Under the pieces are notes generated by a model that worked only from the letters and a program-made list of their open reading frames with translations, searched no databases and was not told where the DNA came from. From NCBI RefSeq assembly GCF_002234675.1, contig NC_019875.2, forward strand, positions 28,083,818 to 28,147,817: DNA of 64,000 nucleotides, written 5' to 3'. How positions within the stretch are numbered: the stretch's first letter is position 1; each line of letters begins with the position of its first letter. Made by a program: the position numbers and the translations under genes. This document shows, one piece after another, positions 1 through 12,724 of this stretch. Source of the DNA: Oryzias latipes (lineage: Eukaryota > Chordata > Actinopteri > Beloniformes > Adrianichthyidae).

Positions 1-1077
1 CCTGGCATTCACTGTAATTATTTTGGAAATAACAAAAATTTTGATTTATGTTCCACGAATAAGTGCTAGTTGTAGATTTTACTAAGATTTATTCAAATGG
101 GACAATTTACTTTACAGATTCTTACTTTGTTCACATTTTGGTTTTAACATGAGTCATTTTCAGTGATTCCACTAGTTTTGTGTCACTGTAATCAAAATCA
201 ACTACAGCTGATTTTCATCCTAATATTACTATTCTCTTTTTGCAGTGTGAATGTGATTTTTCACAAAGTATAGGCTACCATTAAAAATCTATTTGTAGAC
301 GCGTTCAGAGAAATAATTGCCATAGAAAGTAGGGTGCTTAGTCCTTTGTTACTGTGATTTCAATTATTCAAATATTATTAAAATGCATTTAATTTGCAGG
401 AGTAACATCAACATGGAATGGAAAAAAATTAGCATGCAAAAAATTTTTTTTTTGTACTGTAAAAATTTGCAACAACTTAAGTTCGATCCAACATAAAAAT
501 AATTTTCACTGACTGGTAAAAGTATAACAGACTTATAGCAATAAATCAGTGATGAAGGGTTACTGTTACAAGGTCAAGGAAAAAAAACGTGACCTTGATC
601 TGCAGATCGAACCAGCCCCACTGTATTTTCTCCACCTAAAACTGCTGATCTTATCTAAGATTAATGATTCATTTATAGTTGTGAAACTGAACCACCAGTG
701 ATAACGCACGGACAGACTGGCAGAGATTTCACTGAACGAGCAACATCTTGTGCTATCATGATGACCATGACCTCTCCTGTTTTATCTCTCATTATCTTTT
801 TGAATTTCAAAGAGTAATAATTTGAACTATGCAGTTTTCAGATCTATATCAAACTTCTTTTTTTTTTTACCCGGGATGACATCATGTCTTTTGACAAAGG
901 ATTGTTTTCATCTTTAAGAGGTTTGTAGAAAACACAACAATCCCGATTAGATCAGGCTTTTGCAATAATGTGCAGCAACACTTTCTTATCTTCTTAGAAA
1001 GGCAAAAGCACATGGTGTTCTGTTGATTACTGTGTGGACCTTCTCCTCCAGCAGTGCTTTAAAAATAGACATATGAC

Positions 1078-1089
1078 GCCACCTACTGG
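1078..1089 (-). promoter_or_regulatory. CTCF-like motif
   Basis: On the minus strand the bases read CCAGTAGGTGGC, which fits the CTCF core CCASYAGRKGGC at every position. It lies about 3.9 kb upstream of the higd1a start codon. A single short motif match is weak evidence of occupancy. Confidence 0.35.
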
Positions 1090-1279
1090 CAACAACAACT
1101 GTACTTACTTATCTTTGCTTTGGTTAAAAAAGGAGACTAAAATTACAGGAAATTTAAAGGGTTAATAAACTAAACAAAGGGAAACAGGTTAATATGGCAC
1201 TTTGCACCCATAATTAAAAAGCAAAAAATAAAAATAAAAATAAAAATCAAACTACAAAATAGTCACTTGCCCAAGGGTT

Positions 1280-1650
1280 TTTTGTTGCTGCCTCCCTCTT
1301 TGCCCCCAAGCTCTGCCCCTGATCAGAAAGGAGCAGAGCAGGGAGATTGTGGGTTGTTGATTATGGAAGCATATGTGTCTCGTATTTCAAAATCATTTAT
1401 TTTTTCATTTTATCATTAAGTCAACAAATGCAGCTTTATTGTGAAAATGAAAAATCATTTCCGGTCTCGACTTTTATTTTGAAATATGAGACATATATGC
1501 TTCCGTGGCTAATTGTAGTTTGTACGTGACAACTACAGGCTTTTTGCATTTTTTCATCTGCTCCTGATTCACTATGATTTGAATAAAGACATTTTCAGAA
1601 ATGGAGTTTAAAACACAATTTTCACCGGAGTGGTTCCTCAAAATAACCAA
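1280..1650 (+). repeat. Diverged copy of a dispersed hairpin-bearing repeat (family R)
   Basis: The right part (about 1550-1640: ctgctcctgattcac, then gaataaagacatttt) matches the right end of the R copy at 18.4-19.6 kb. The centre is a perfect-looking foldback: arms of about 29 bp at 1364-1392 and 1475-1504, differing at a few positions, separated by about 80 bp. No coding potential is evident. Confidence 0.45.
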
Positions 1651-2089
1651 TTTTGTTATAATCCTTCTAAAACAACAAGAAAATTTAACACAAAAACTGT
1701 TTTAAGTATCACATATTTTTTCATAAAGAAAATGTCAGCCTGGTTGGTGGAAGTAAGATCACTAAGATAAATGTCCTTTTTCAGTGTTTACAGATATGTT
1801 TCCAGTTTTAAAAGAACAAAAAAAGGTGGTTTGTAACTACAGACAGCTCCGATAGACTACTATCTCATTTCATGCCACTATTTTTCTATTACTTTTGTAT
1901 AACTACTTTAATTTTTTTGTAATTTTCATGTAAAACCCAAAATTTCCACAATTAAGATCTAGCTCATCTTCTTGGCTGATTCTTCTCTCCACACATCAAA
2001 GTCTTCACTCTGAGCCAATATCTAAAGTGCTCAATTTCTTCTTCCTGCCTTTAGAATTATAGATGATTGTTTATTAGCATTCCAGACTT

Positions 2090-2260
2090 TTTGCCGGCCC
2101 AGGGGTTCAGGCGGTCTGGCCTGATCCCCCATCAGCATCTAGGCCAGGGTCTGCAACTTTCAACACTTAAAGAGCCAGTCGGGGTCAATTTCTCACGGAC
2201 AACAACCCCACAGGAGCCACAAAGCCTTATTTTACCATTTTAAAAAAAAGACACCGATTT
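2090..2260. repeat. Teleost interspersed repeat fragment
   Basis: The stretch from ccagggtctgcaactt through the segment reading aaagagccagtcggggtc resembles a short interspersed element I recall from many fish genomes. No second copy is seen in this window, so the call rests on recollection. The remainder of 1-3380 shows only AT-rich sequence, with no exon that I can support. Confidence 0.35.
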
Positions 2261-3394
2261 GCATAAATGTTTTCAATCAAATGAACTTTTGGTCTTTGAC
2301 AAAAATAACACTTAGAGAATAGATAGCCTTTTTTCAAACTTTATAAAATTTTAAAGTTTGTAACTTTTGACAGGTTCGCATGACTTCCTTTCAAAATAAA
2401 AGACACACTTTTTACCACATAGGATCATCTTAATGCAGCCAATGTAGTAGTATAGTTTGATGTCAGCAGTCATAATGAAAATAACACCCATTTATTTTAC
2501 TATTGTGGTACATCTCAGCCAGAAATGTTTAATGAACTAAAAATAAATAAGAGCTTATCAAGAGACCTTTACTGTACTTCTCCAACCATAAAGCACAATT
2601 GACTTTTTTTAATTTGGTCAAAAAAAAAAATCTGCCTTATAATACAAACTTAATTAATAAAAAAAAAAGATTTTTTTTTAATAAAACCTGATCTTTACCT
2701 GTCCCCCTGGACATTTTCACTCTTCCTTGAATTCAACTCAAAGCTGGGATATTTTTTAAAGCATCTCCATACTTGTGTTCTGGGATCCATGTTAGAGTTC
2801 TGTTTTTGAAGAACCCTCCCTCACTTGAAAAGTCCACCAGGACACATAGAAATTAAGCCAAATTGTTGACACTTCTGGAAATGACGGCAAACCCCAGAAT
2901 TCATACATTTACTTTTCTGCAAAGAAGATAACACGTGATAGTTGCTCTGCTGTGTGTACATCTTTGTTATAATCTCAGGGTCTGGTTAGAGTAAACAGCG
3001 TCCATAATTGCATAAAGGAAATGCCATTGGCTCATTAAGGCTTCAAAGATGCTTTTCATGTCCACCAGACGGATGAACACAACAAAAGCCTTCTTTTAAG
3101 CACCACTATACGCTGTCACTTCAATATAATTGTAAAAACCCTTAAACCTATGGGGACTATTTTTTACCCCTTTTTTTGTGTGTAGGTGGTGTGAAGGCTG
3201 TTACCCGTCTAGGCTAACAGTGCTGGTCTCAATCAATATCTTGGGTCAATTCTTTCTACTGTTTACACTTAAATAAACACGTCAAACACTTAAAAGTGGC
3301 TGATTTTGAAAAAAAAAAAAACCGACAATAAAAGCTTGCTTTTGGTTTCAGTGGTTATGAATTTTGTCTTAAACTGGGCCTAAAAGGTACAAGG

Positions 3395-3990
3395 TTACAG
3401 TCAACCGGGAGGGCCATGGCCATTGACTGTATAAGAGAACTGGACTGAGCGAGTGTGACGTTATCTGTAGAAAATGCCTTACGGCTCCAGCGAAATGAAG
3501 CCGATTCCGTTGCCATTTTTTGGACGTTGCGATGTTGGAGCCAGATAGCAGTGATTTATCCAAGTGGGTCTGAATCAATTTTTATGTGGCAACTACTGTT
3601 CCCAAACAGGAGTAAATTTGTTTGAAGTCCACAACCCATTCGCTGAAAGTGGGCTCAAGAGAATATGTCATTCAAACATTGAGGTGGGGGCCAGCGAGCA
3701 GGTGGGCCGGTTCATAACTTAAATAACTTGTGATGAAAAAAAGATTAGCCGAAAAATGCTAAAAATAAGTATCAGAGCAGGAATTATTCTGACGCATAGA
3801 ATGACTATTAGCTGTTCATTACTTTATAGGGATTTTGGCTTCCTGGAGCCTGCAGGTACTTCCTGTTTGGAAAGGGAGGAAGACAGGATCGCTCACTCCA
3901 GTGCTCTTATACAGTTACTGGTTACAGTCCGGTTCTTTTACTACGTCATCAGAGACTCCGGTGTAGCGCAAGATGGTTCACTCCCCACCA
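3395..3990. repeat. Teleost interspersed repeat upstream of higd1a
   Basis: The block containing gactgtataagagaactgg and ttggagccagatagcagtg resembles a repeat common in spiny-rayed fishes. The small ORFs here are low-complexity frames without family resemblance. It separates the distal upstream region from the higd1a first exon. Exact ends are not visible. Confidence 0.4.
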
Positions 3991-4299
3991 GTTAAATTTC
4001 CTTCGTTGAAGTCGGAGGTGTACCAGATAGCAGAAAAAGACTACACGAGCTTATTGTTGGAGCTGTTGTTTTCACATTAGTCAAAGCGTTGCTATGACAA
4101 TATGTCATGTTTTGGGTCACGTTTGGGTCACATAAATGAGTCCTGAAGCTTGAGTATCTATTATTTCCTTACACATTTACAGATCTAACGCTTTTTCCAA
4201 AAATATTGATACTACAAAAACTGAAGTATAACAAACTAAAGGCCGTATTTAAGCATTTCTACCGTTCAAATATTTTAAAAGACATTTCCGCTGACAAAC

Positions 4300-4488
4300 C
4301 CGTTGTGTGTCTAATTTTTTTCCGGACTCCATTGAACGCAGCAGAGGAACGTCAGACATGCGTAGTAGAGTGTTATATCACAGCGTGCCGGTTTGCTACT
4401 TCCTCTGTTCCACACAGCACAGAGAACACATCAGCTGTCCAAGCCGCTTTACTTTCTTTCTCCCCAAAGCGAAACCATTTTTTTTCAG
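4300..4488 (+). promoter_or_regulatory. higd1a: higd1a promoter and non-coding exon 1
   Basis: A stretch ending in a pyrimidine-rich segment stops at ...tttcag followed by the donor GTAAGA at 4489. The next acceptor is just before the coding exon, at 4963, so this is the likely 5' UTR exon. The transcription start is not determined; no clear TATA box is visible at a convincing distance. Confidence 0.5.
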
Positions 4489-4968
4489 GTAAGAAACTAT
4501 TCTGTCGCTAAAAGTCACAAACTTTTCATCAGATATTGTGACTGTGGAGCTAATTCTGCCGGTTTCTCCAGTTTTACTGATTTGGTTTCGTGTTTGAATT
4601 TAAGCCATTCAGGATTTCAGTTAACCAAACACATAAAACATGCTTTAAAGAAAACAAAAACTAAACACAGGCTTTATATTTATGTTTAAAGTCATTAGGT
4701 ATTAGCTTAGAATAGATGGACGCCCTTCATTGTTGCCCTTGGACCCTGACTGTAACACCAGGTGCCCACTTGATGTCCCCTCGTGCCTCTTCTGCCTTAG
4801 GAAGTCGTTGCTTTGAAACTTATTGATGAGGCATTTTGTCAGTCATCTGTTACCCCCACATAGTTATTGGTTGATTTAAAAGTTTTATTTATTGTTCTGC
4901 CAGCTCTGGAGTGAATGACTGGAGAGAAAATCCTGATAATTTTGTGTGTTTTTTACTTTGCAGACAAC

Positions 4969-5809
<841 letters not shown>

Positions 5810-5932
5810 AGTTTATGGGACTAATATTTAATAGTTTTCAACCTGATATTAAAGGGTGTAAATAACACATTATATACATATATATAAAAAAAGTGGTATC
5901 CTAAAAAAAATGTGTGTTCAACTAAAAATAAA

Positions 5933-7630
5933 AACGTTAAAATGTAGTGTTTATTATTATTAACAGATTCTGTCTTGAACTTTCAAAGAGTTGTTTTAGT
6001 CAGAACATGGCAGCTCATACTAATCCACACGAAAAATGTATTAAATAGGAATAAAACCTTTTCTTTACTGAAACTATAACTGCTAAAATGGTACACAGTT
6101 ATTCAAAAACATAATGCTAATGTTTTTCATAATTTTTAACAAAGATTTAGCTTATGTTGAGAATAGAAACATATACTTAAAGCCAATTTGTAAAGTAAAT
6201 TATCATTTTTATTCTTAAATTGATGACTTGGCAAAAGGTTTAAGGTTGAAATACAGGGTTGGGCATTATTTAAGATGATTTTCTTTATTGAGAAAATTCT
6301 ATAACTTTTTGGTGTAAATATTTCATAGGTTTTAAGATGGACTACACTTTTTTTTTGTTCCATTATGATATACATAACTGTATATTAGCAGATATGTTGG
6401 GCTCTATTAGCTTCACAGAGGTTCTTGTAATTTGAAAGTGGTCCAGCACAACCGTTTTCAAAGGTCATGGATGAACTTTCAGGTTTTTTTTTCTTTTTCT
6501 GATATATGAGAGTTTAAAAAGATTCCTTATCTGGACCACTTTAAGAAATTATGGTAAAGACTGAGTCTTTGTAAAGATGATCAAACGGTTGTAAAGATAA
6601 ATAATTATATGCAGCACCAAATCCCCTATTTTGCCTGTTTGTCAACTAGTAGGAAAGATATAGTATATATACATGATCTATCTTCTATCTTGTTTTAAAG
6701 GTGTGCAATGCTCCAAATCTTGTAAAATGGATTTGCCTTTGAAATCCAAAAACATAATAAAGTCTTGGTTAAAGAGTCTGTGTCAAATAGTGTCTTAAAG
6801 CTTCATCCGGATGTCCTTATTTGCCCTTAAGTGTTTGCATCTAATACAGCGTGGTCTGCTCTGTTCCTGTTTGTAGCACGTAAAACAAAGGTGTCAAGTA
6901 CCAAAGCAAAAATACCAGACGTGTCCGCATCAGCATGACTTTGCGTTTCAGGGAGCTGTCTTAACTCGCCTTTCTCTGTGACAAATTGTGCTAAATCATC
7001 TCCCTGAGGGGTTCAACATGTTTTTACTATTTTTTTTAGGCATCTTCCAGCTTTCTTTATGGAGCGTCCAAAGTAAATTGTCCCTAAAGCCTCAAAAGTA
7101 AACTGTGGTCTGGAACATCTTTACACAGGGGAATAACTTAGAATAAACTCTGTCCGTAAGAACAAAGAGCTTATTTAAATCAAAGCAGCTGATTTTAAAC
7201 TGGGAAGATTATCAACGTTGATAAAAGCCTGAGTTATTTCCAATAAGGTTAAATTAGTTTTATGCAATTATAAAAAAAAAAAAAAGATACTTCACATTGC
7301 TAGATAATAACCTAAAGTCAAACTGCAGAAGTGAGTCTGGTTTGACATGAATGCTTTTGTTTCTTGGTAACCTGATATTTCAGCCTTCAGAGGATTTCTC
7401 TGAGGTTTTCCTGAAACCAGATAATGCACAAACAAAACTCCATCAATTAATTATCAAGAAAAACAGCAGCCCTACTATGTTCTCTGCAAAAAAAAAAAAA
7501 AAAAAAAACTGGAGCCGGCTTATTATATTTTTTACAAAGAGCTCCTATTCGCTTGAATGTACAGCAAAGGAAATAATGTAAATATAAATGAATAAAAATA
7601 CTTTTTTTCTACTTTAAATACCATAAAATG
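5933..7630. other. Intergenic region, nothing recognised
   Basis: AT-rich sequence between the higd1a poly(A) signal and the CpG-rich patch at 7.64 kb. It has A-tracts near 7271-7285 and 7489-7508. I see no exon with conserved protein resemblance on either strand. Confidence 0.6.
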
Positions 7631-7639
7631 CATTTTTTC

Positions 7640-7775
7640 GGGTGTTTGACATTTCTGTGGGAGATTGCTCGATCTGTCCCACAATGCAACGCGAAGAGCA
7701 GCACAGCTGCTGTCAAATAACCAGCGGACGCATGCGCAGCTGGCGGAAGTCGCCGCGGAGTCGAAGGTTAAAAAA
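7640..7775. promoter_or_regulatory. CpG-rich promoter-like patch with NRF1-type motif
   Basis: Against an AT-rich background this short stretch has several CpGs (cgatctg, caacgcgaag, gcggacgcatgcgcagc, cgccgcggagtcg). It contains GCATGCGCA, an NRF1-like palindrome, and ggcggaagt, an ETS-like site. No credible CDS begins here. It could be the promoter of a non-coding transcript whose 3' end may be the AATAAA signals near 8947 or 9107. Confidence 0.35.
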
Positions 7776-8949
7776 TGTGAGGATTTACCTATTTATTTCT
7801 CAAACTTTCCGTTTATTAACAGACTAAACATTGATGTAGTATGGGTTAAAGTGCATTTTTTATCGTTCAATGTCGTTTGTTTGTTTTTTAACAAATCGCT
7901 AGCAATGTCTACGGAAGCTCTGAGCTGCCACCGCGAAAATTATTGCTAGTTTTTAAGTTCAAATTGTCAAAACAGTTGTTTTTTTTTCCGATAATGTAGA
8001 GTTTTTGTCGGATGTTTTAAAGAATAAAAAAGCATTTTACTCTGTAGTAGCTGAGGACATTGGAAATGGTCATGATAATCATAATGATGGTTGTTTCTGT
8101 CTCTGGAGGTCAGAAACGCCACATTCCTGTCTGCTTATTGATTCATTTTTATATCTCTGTCGTGCTCTTTGCTTTAGATGTCAAAGTTTTTGTTGTCTCT
8201 GTGTGTTAGAGCTTGTAAAATGGGAATTTTTCCAAGAATTAAGTTAGTTAAAAAAGCATATAATGTAATCCATGCAACACAACAGTCTAATTGTTGCTCA
8301 GAAACGTAATTCTTAAAATATATAATTGTATGTATTTAATAAAAAAAAAAAAGTACCGGTACTCCAAACAAATGTTTATTTTGATAGTTAAAAAAATGAA
8401 AAAGGATGATGGGACACCACCACAATGATAGGAAATGTTTGACTCGGTTTTCTGTTTTTCATTGAAGTAAATCTGCAGCAGCAGGAGGATCTGCTTTGAC
8501 ACGGTGCACTTTATTTTGAAACGAATATGTATGTGCTGCTGTCCAAAGGAAAGCAGTTAAATATGTTATTCATGAAAAAATACCAGACTTTTAAAAACAA
8601 AATATTATAAATATTTAAAAGCTACATTTTCCAAAAACAGAAAGTATATTTTTCTAAAAGGTTAAGTGCGACTTTGTGGCTCTGGCTGGTCTGTAGGGAA
8701 ATGGACCAAATAGTTCATTGCTGTTAAACGTTGCATTAAATATTTTAATTATGTATTATACAGAGGTACTGTTGAGTCCGTGGAGGCACGGCTGCTAAAG
8801 TAGACACTTAAAAAAAAAAGGTTAGATGAATTGTTCATTTTGTGTATATATACACAGATAAGATTTGTATTTTCTGTATCTTTGTGTTTCTCTGTAAAAA
8901 GCTGAAGTGAGGACACTCGAGTGATCTCACCCCGTAATAATTATAAAAT

Positions 8950-9130
8950 AAAATGTGGAAAATTGAGATCTTTTTAGACTTTATATTGTGATTTATTACT
9001 TACATGTATTACTTGTATTTTTTGTGCATTTGTTTAAATAAATCCGCCTGTCGTAGATGACAAGGTTTCATTGCACAGAAAACTTTGTCTCCCTGTTTTA
9101 AATGACAATAAACACTGAATCTCATGTCTG
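8950..9130 (+). other. Possible 3' end of a non-coding transcript
   Basis: Sequence around 9050-9125 (catttgtttaaataaatccg, then acaataaacactgaatctc) resembles a vertebrate 3' UTR end with two AATAAA signals. It is downstream of the CpG patch at 7.7 kb. No ORF of note lies between them, so a lncRNA or a retro-inserted UTR are both possible. Confidence 0.25.
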
Positions 9131-9639
9131 TCTTGTTTTGTGTCTTTAATCTAAAGAAGCTTCTTCACAAACCTGAACCAGACACGGGGGACTTTCAAAG
9201 CTTTCAAAAAATTCTCTGCTGGCAACAGCCCGCTCCATCTCAAATTTTTTTTTTAAAACTTTGTCTCTGCTGATCCTGCATTTGGTTGGTTTGATGCTTT
9301 CAGAGTAACTTTCAGAGGTCGTCACAAATATTTAAGCAGCTGTCTAATTGTTACACTGCTCACATGCTGTACTCTGCAGATAAGGACAGAGTGAGAAGCG
9401 AATTGTAAAACATCCTTAATAATCTGTTTAGTGTTTTCTTTTTGGAGGTCTTTTCTTTTACTGATCACCTTGGGACAAGGAGATCTGGAGCAGATGGAAG
9501 ATCGCTCTGTTTTGGTGGCTCTAAAGACTCAAAGTTCACAATGTGAAGTTGTGTGATAATGCGACAAAATTAAATTGAGTTAATGCTTCTTAAAATATTT
9601 ATGTGACTTAAATATGACATTTAAGAGAATGCTCATTAT

Positions 9640-9780
9640 TCACCTGTGCTATGACTGAAAGAGGAAGCTTGTATTTTTATATTTATTGTGCTTTTAATGT
9701 TTATTTTTAACTTTTGTTTTGTAAACTGTCCTTGTGTTTTGTGAAAGGTGCTTTAAATAAAATGGATTACTATTAATATT
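9640..9780 (+). repeat. Possible 3' tail of an L2-type LINE or derived SINE
   Basis: The segment ending ggtgctttaaataaaatgg followed by attactatta resembles the short 3' tails of fish L2-like retroposons. It is similar in type to the clearer tail at 62.68 kb. Surrounding 9130-10900 is AT-rich and shows no gene. Confidence 0.35.
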
Positions 9781-10535
9781 TAACAATCTGTTAACTTTAT
9801 TCTTACATCTTTGTAAATGCTTATGTCATGTTTTAAGGTTTCTGGTGGACAGTAATTCACAACATTTGTTTTTACTAAAAGGACATAAAAATAGATTTAG
9901 AATTGTTTTTTTTTATTGTCACTAAAAACGATGTTTATGGTGTTTTAAAGTTGACATTTAAAAAGAAAAACCAAATGTTTAAAACGAGGTAAACGTAAAA
10001 CTGACAATATATTAAGGGAAGATTTACACAAAGTATAATGGATACAATAGTAGATGAAATTTAACATTGTTTTTTGCTGATTATCACACACTCTGTGCAA
10101 AATATTCTTACATGACTAATTGTGCAAAAACAAAACGATTTGTTGTTTGGTTTTGTTGGCCCCATAAACCTTTTTTAATTAAAAATTACACTAATGTACA
10201 CAATGGGGGAAGAGGGAGGCTCTGAATCAATTTATTGTATATTCATCAGTAAACAAATGGTCAGTATGTAAGAAGGATGAGAATTCAGCCTTTTGTGTCT
10301 ATCGGTTAATTGATCCTTTATTGTTGTATAACACTTGGCTTTAAGCAGCCTGTAAAAAATAAGTAAACAACAGTAATTAAACACAAAGCATTGAAAATAA
10401 TTATAAATGTATGGATCTGTAATATATACGTGACTAAATTATCACTTAGGCTTACACTTACAACAAAAATCAAATAGAAAAAAACCATTAAAGTAGTAGC
10501 AATCACAAATTATTCTGAACAGTGGGCCATTCAAC

Positions 10536-10549
10536 GCGCCATCTTGTGG
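10536..10549 (-). promoter_or_regulatory. CTCF-like motif, one mismatch
   Basis: The minus strand reads CCACAAGATGGCGC, one mismatch from the CTCF core CCASYAGRKGGC. It lies about 400 bp upstream of the ccdc13 first exon and has the same orientation as the motif at 1.08 kb. Confidence 0.3.
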
Positions 10550-10899
10550 CGTAAACGTGTAGTGCGCCCACGACGCTTCAAATAATTTATTTCTGTCTTT
10601 AATTTGTGAAAATTGACAAAATAAAAAAATGATGTACTGACTAAAAAGCACTCTTTAAAATAATTACTACGGAGTCAAGGGGCTATATGAAGCAGCAAAT
10701 GAAGCTGTATGTATTACCCGTATATATGCGCTGAATAAAATAAGGTGCTTATATTGTGGTTCAATAAAATTAATTACATTCTTTGTAGAGAATACAAGAA
10801 CAATTCCTACTTGAATAGATCATATTTAGATAAAAAAAAAAAAGCCGTGAGTATTACCCCAAGGATAATTGGGAAGTAATGAGTTGCTCCGGTTCAACT

Positions 10900-11057
10900 C
10901 TTCCTGTTTTTCTGAAACAATTTATACTCTCGCGACAGCTTGCTTTCAGCCACACCAGCCCGTTGTCATGGATACAGCGCTCCTATCGCAGACGCCAGTT
11001 TCCTCGCAGTAAATGTCAATTCATTTGTTTAAGGACACAGCAGGACTAAAAGTGCAG
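10900..11057 (+). promoter_or_regulatory. ccdc13: ccdc13 promoter region and non-coding exon 1, with X-box-like site and uORF
   Basis: The exon ends at 11057 before the donor GTGAGT, and the first coding exon has its acceptor at 12721. Positions 10962-10975 read GTTGTCATGGATAC, one mismatch from the RFX X-box consensus RYYNYYATRRNRAC, fitting a cilium gene. The ATG inside it opens a 14-codon uORF (10968-11012) that ends in TAA before the donor, if it is transcribed. Confidence 0.5.
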
Positions 11058-12076
11058 GTGAGTTTTTTTTTATTTGATAATTCTGACACGAGAAGAGGAA
11101 TTTGTTTGTAAATCCGAATGTTACTCCCTTAGTTACCGTCACCATCACGTTAGTTACTCTGGTGATGTCATCAAACTAATGCTAACGCTAGAGGGGTTAG
11201 CCGTGTCAAAATGATTTATTTAAGACAGATAAAGGGAGAAAGTTTTGTTTGCAAAACAACTCTTTCATTACTTTTTCTAACATTATGACGAGTTCACAGA
11301 TATACCTATTTAGATAAAATTATAATGTAATTTAATTAGTAATATATTTTTTTAGTAAAAAAAACGTTTTTTTCCTCAAACAAATCATATTTATAATTTG
11401 AGCACAAATGGTTTTTTTAAGTACAGAAATGTGCACATTTACAGTGTTGTTTTTCAAAATAAAATAATAATTGGCACATCCACCAATAAAAAATAAATAA
11501 ATAGACATTTGATCTTTTAAACAGAACAAACAATCAACTATCATTGTATAGCAGATAAAATGATTGATAATAATTTTTTAAAAAGGGGACAATCTTCCTC
11601 AATATTTTATATAGTAAAAGAGTAAACAGTACGATGTGCGAATTTGTATAAAAAAAAAAAAAAAACAATATAAAAAATTAAAAAATATCTTAAAAAACAG
11701 GGATTTTGACATTTTTGTAATTTTGCAATATTTCAATTTGATTTTTTTAATTGTGTAATTCATCTGTATTTATTATGAGGAGCTGTTGTTAAATACCTCT
11801 AAGATTTGTAATGAAATTTAAATCAAATCTTTTTTTTATTTATTTTTTTGGTCCTGAAAAAAAATAATGCATCTCAAATAAAGATAAGTACTTCCTGTTT
11901 AAAAAAAATGAATTCCATCAGAATCAGAGATTTGTTCATTTAAATATAGTGAAATATTATTTAAATATGATCAAAATAAACAGTATATTTCAATATATAC
12001 TTTTATTTATTATATCTTTATTTTAAAAATAATTTTCTGCGAATTTCTGTAAAGTCTGACAAAACAGTTCAAACTA

Positions 12077-12653
12077 CCGTATTTTCCGGACTATAAGTCG
12101 CACTTTTTTTCATAGTTTGGCAAGGGGTGCGACTTATACTCCGCAGCGACTTATATTAGAAATAAATTGAAATAAATACATTGTTAACCCTCCTGTTATG
12201 TTCATTTGTGAGGAACAGAGATGATGTTTCTGGGTCAATTTGATGTATGAGGTATGTTAAGTGTTAAGAGGATGTTAAGTGACTCAGAGAATCAGCAAAC
12301 TTTTTTTTACAGTAAGATCTTGAAGGCTAACAACATAATATTCTATTTTCCAATGATTTCATAGATTCAGAAATGCAATAAAAGTGAAAACTGTTTCTAC
12401 AAAAACAGGATGAAAACAGAGTATTAGTTGGCCAATGATGCTTCATGAAAGGAATAAATAATTAAGTAAGAGAAAGAATTACTGTGAAATTATTAGATAA
12501 ACAGTCTGCTATGATTGTGTCATATAAGGTTGTGAAAGTTAAAATGCGACTTATAGTCCAGTGCGACTTATCTGTGTTTTTTTCTACTTTATAATGCATT
12601 TTTGGGCTGGTGCGACTTATACTCCGGTGCGACTTATAGTCCGGAAAATACGG
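12077..12653. mobile_element. TA-flanked MITE in ccdc13 intron 1
   Basis: The ends are exact inverted repeats: CCGTATTTTCCGGACTATAA at the left and its complement at the right, extending through agtcgcac. Both sides are flanked by TA (12075-12076 and 12654-12655), so a TA-targeting Tc1/mariner-like non-autonomous element is likely. Inner GCGACTTATA units are repeated several times near both ends. There is no transposase. It ends about 68 bp before coding exon 2. Confidence 0.75.
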
Positions 12654-12724
12654 TAGTTAAATGTTTCCCATTGGTTTTTACCGTGTTTCTTCTGTTTAAT
12701 TTCATATTTACTTTCTTTTAGACG

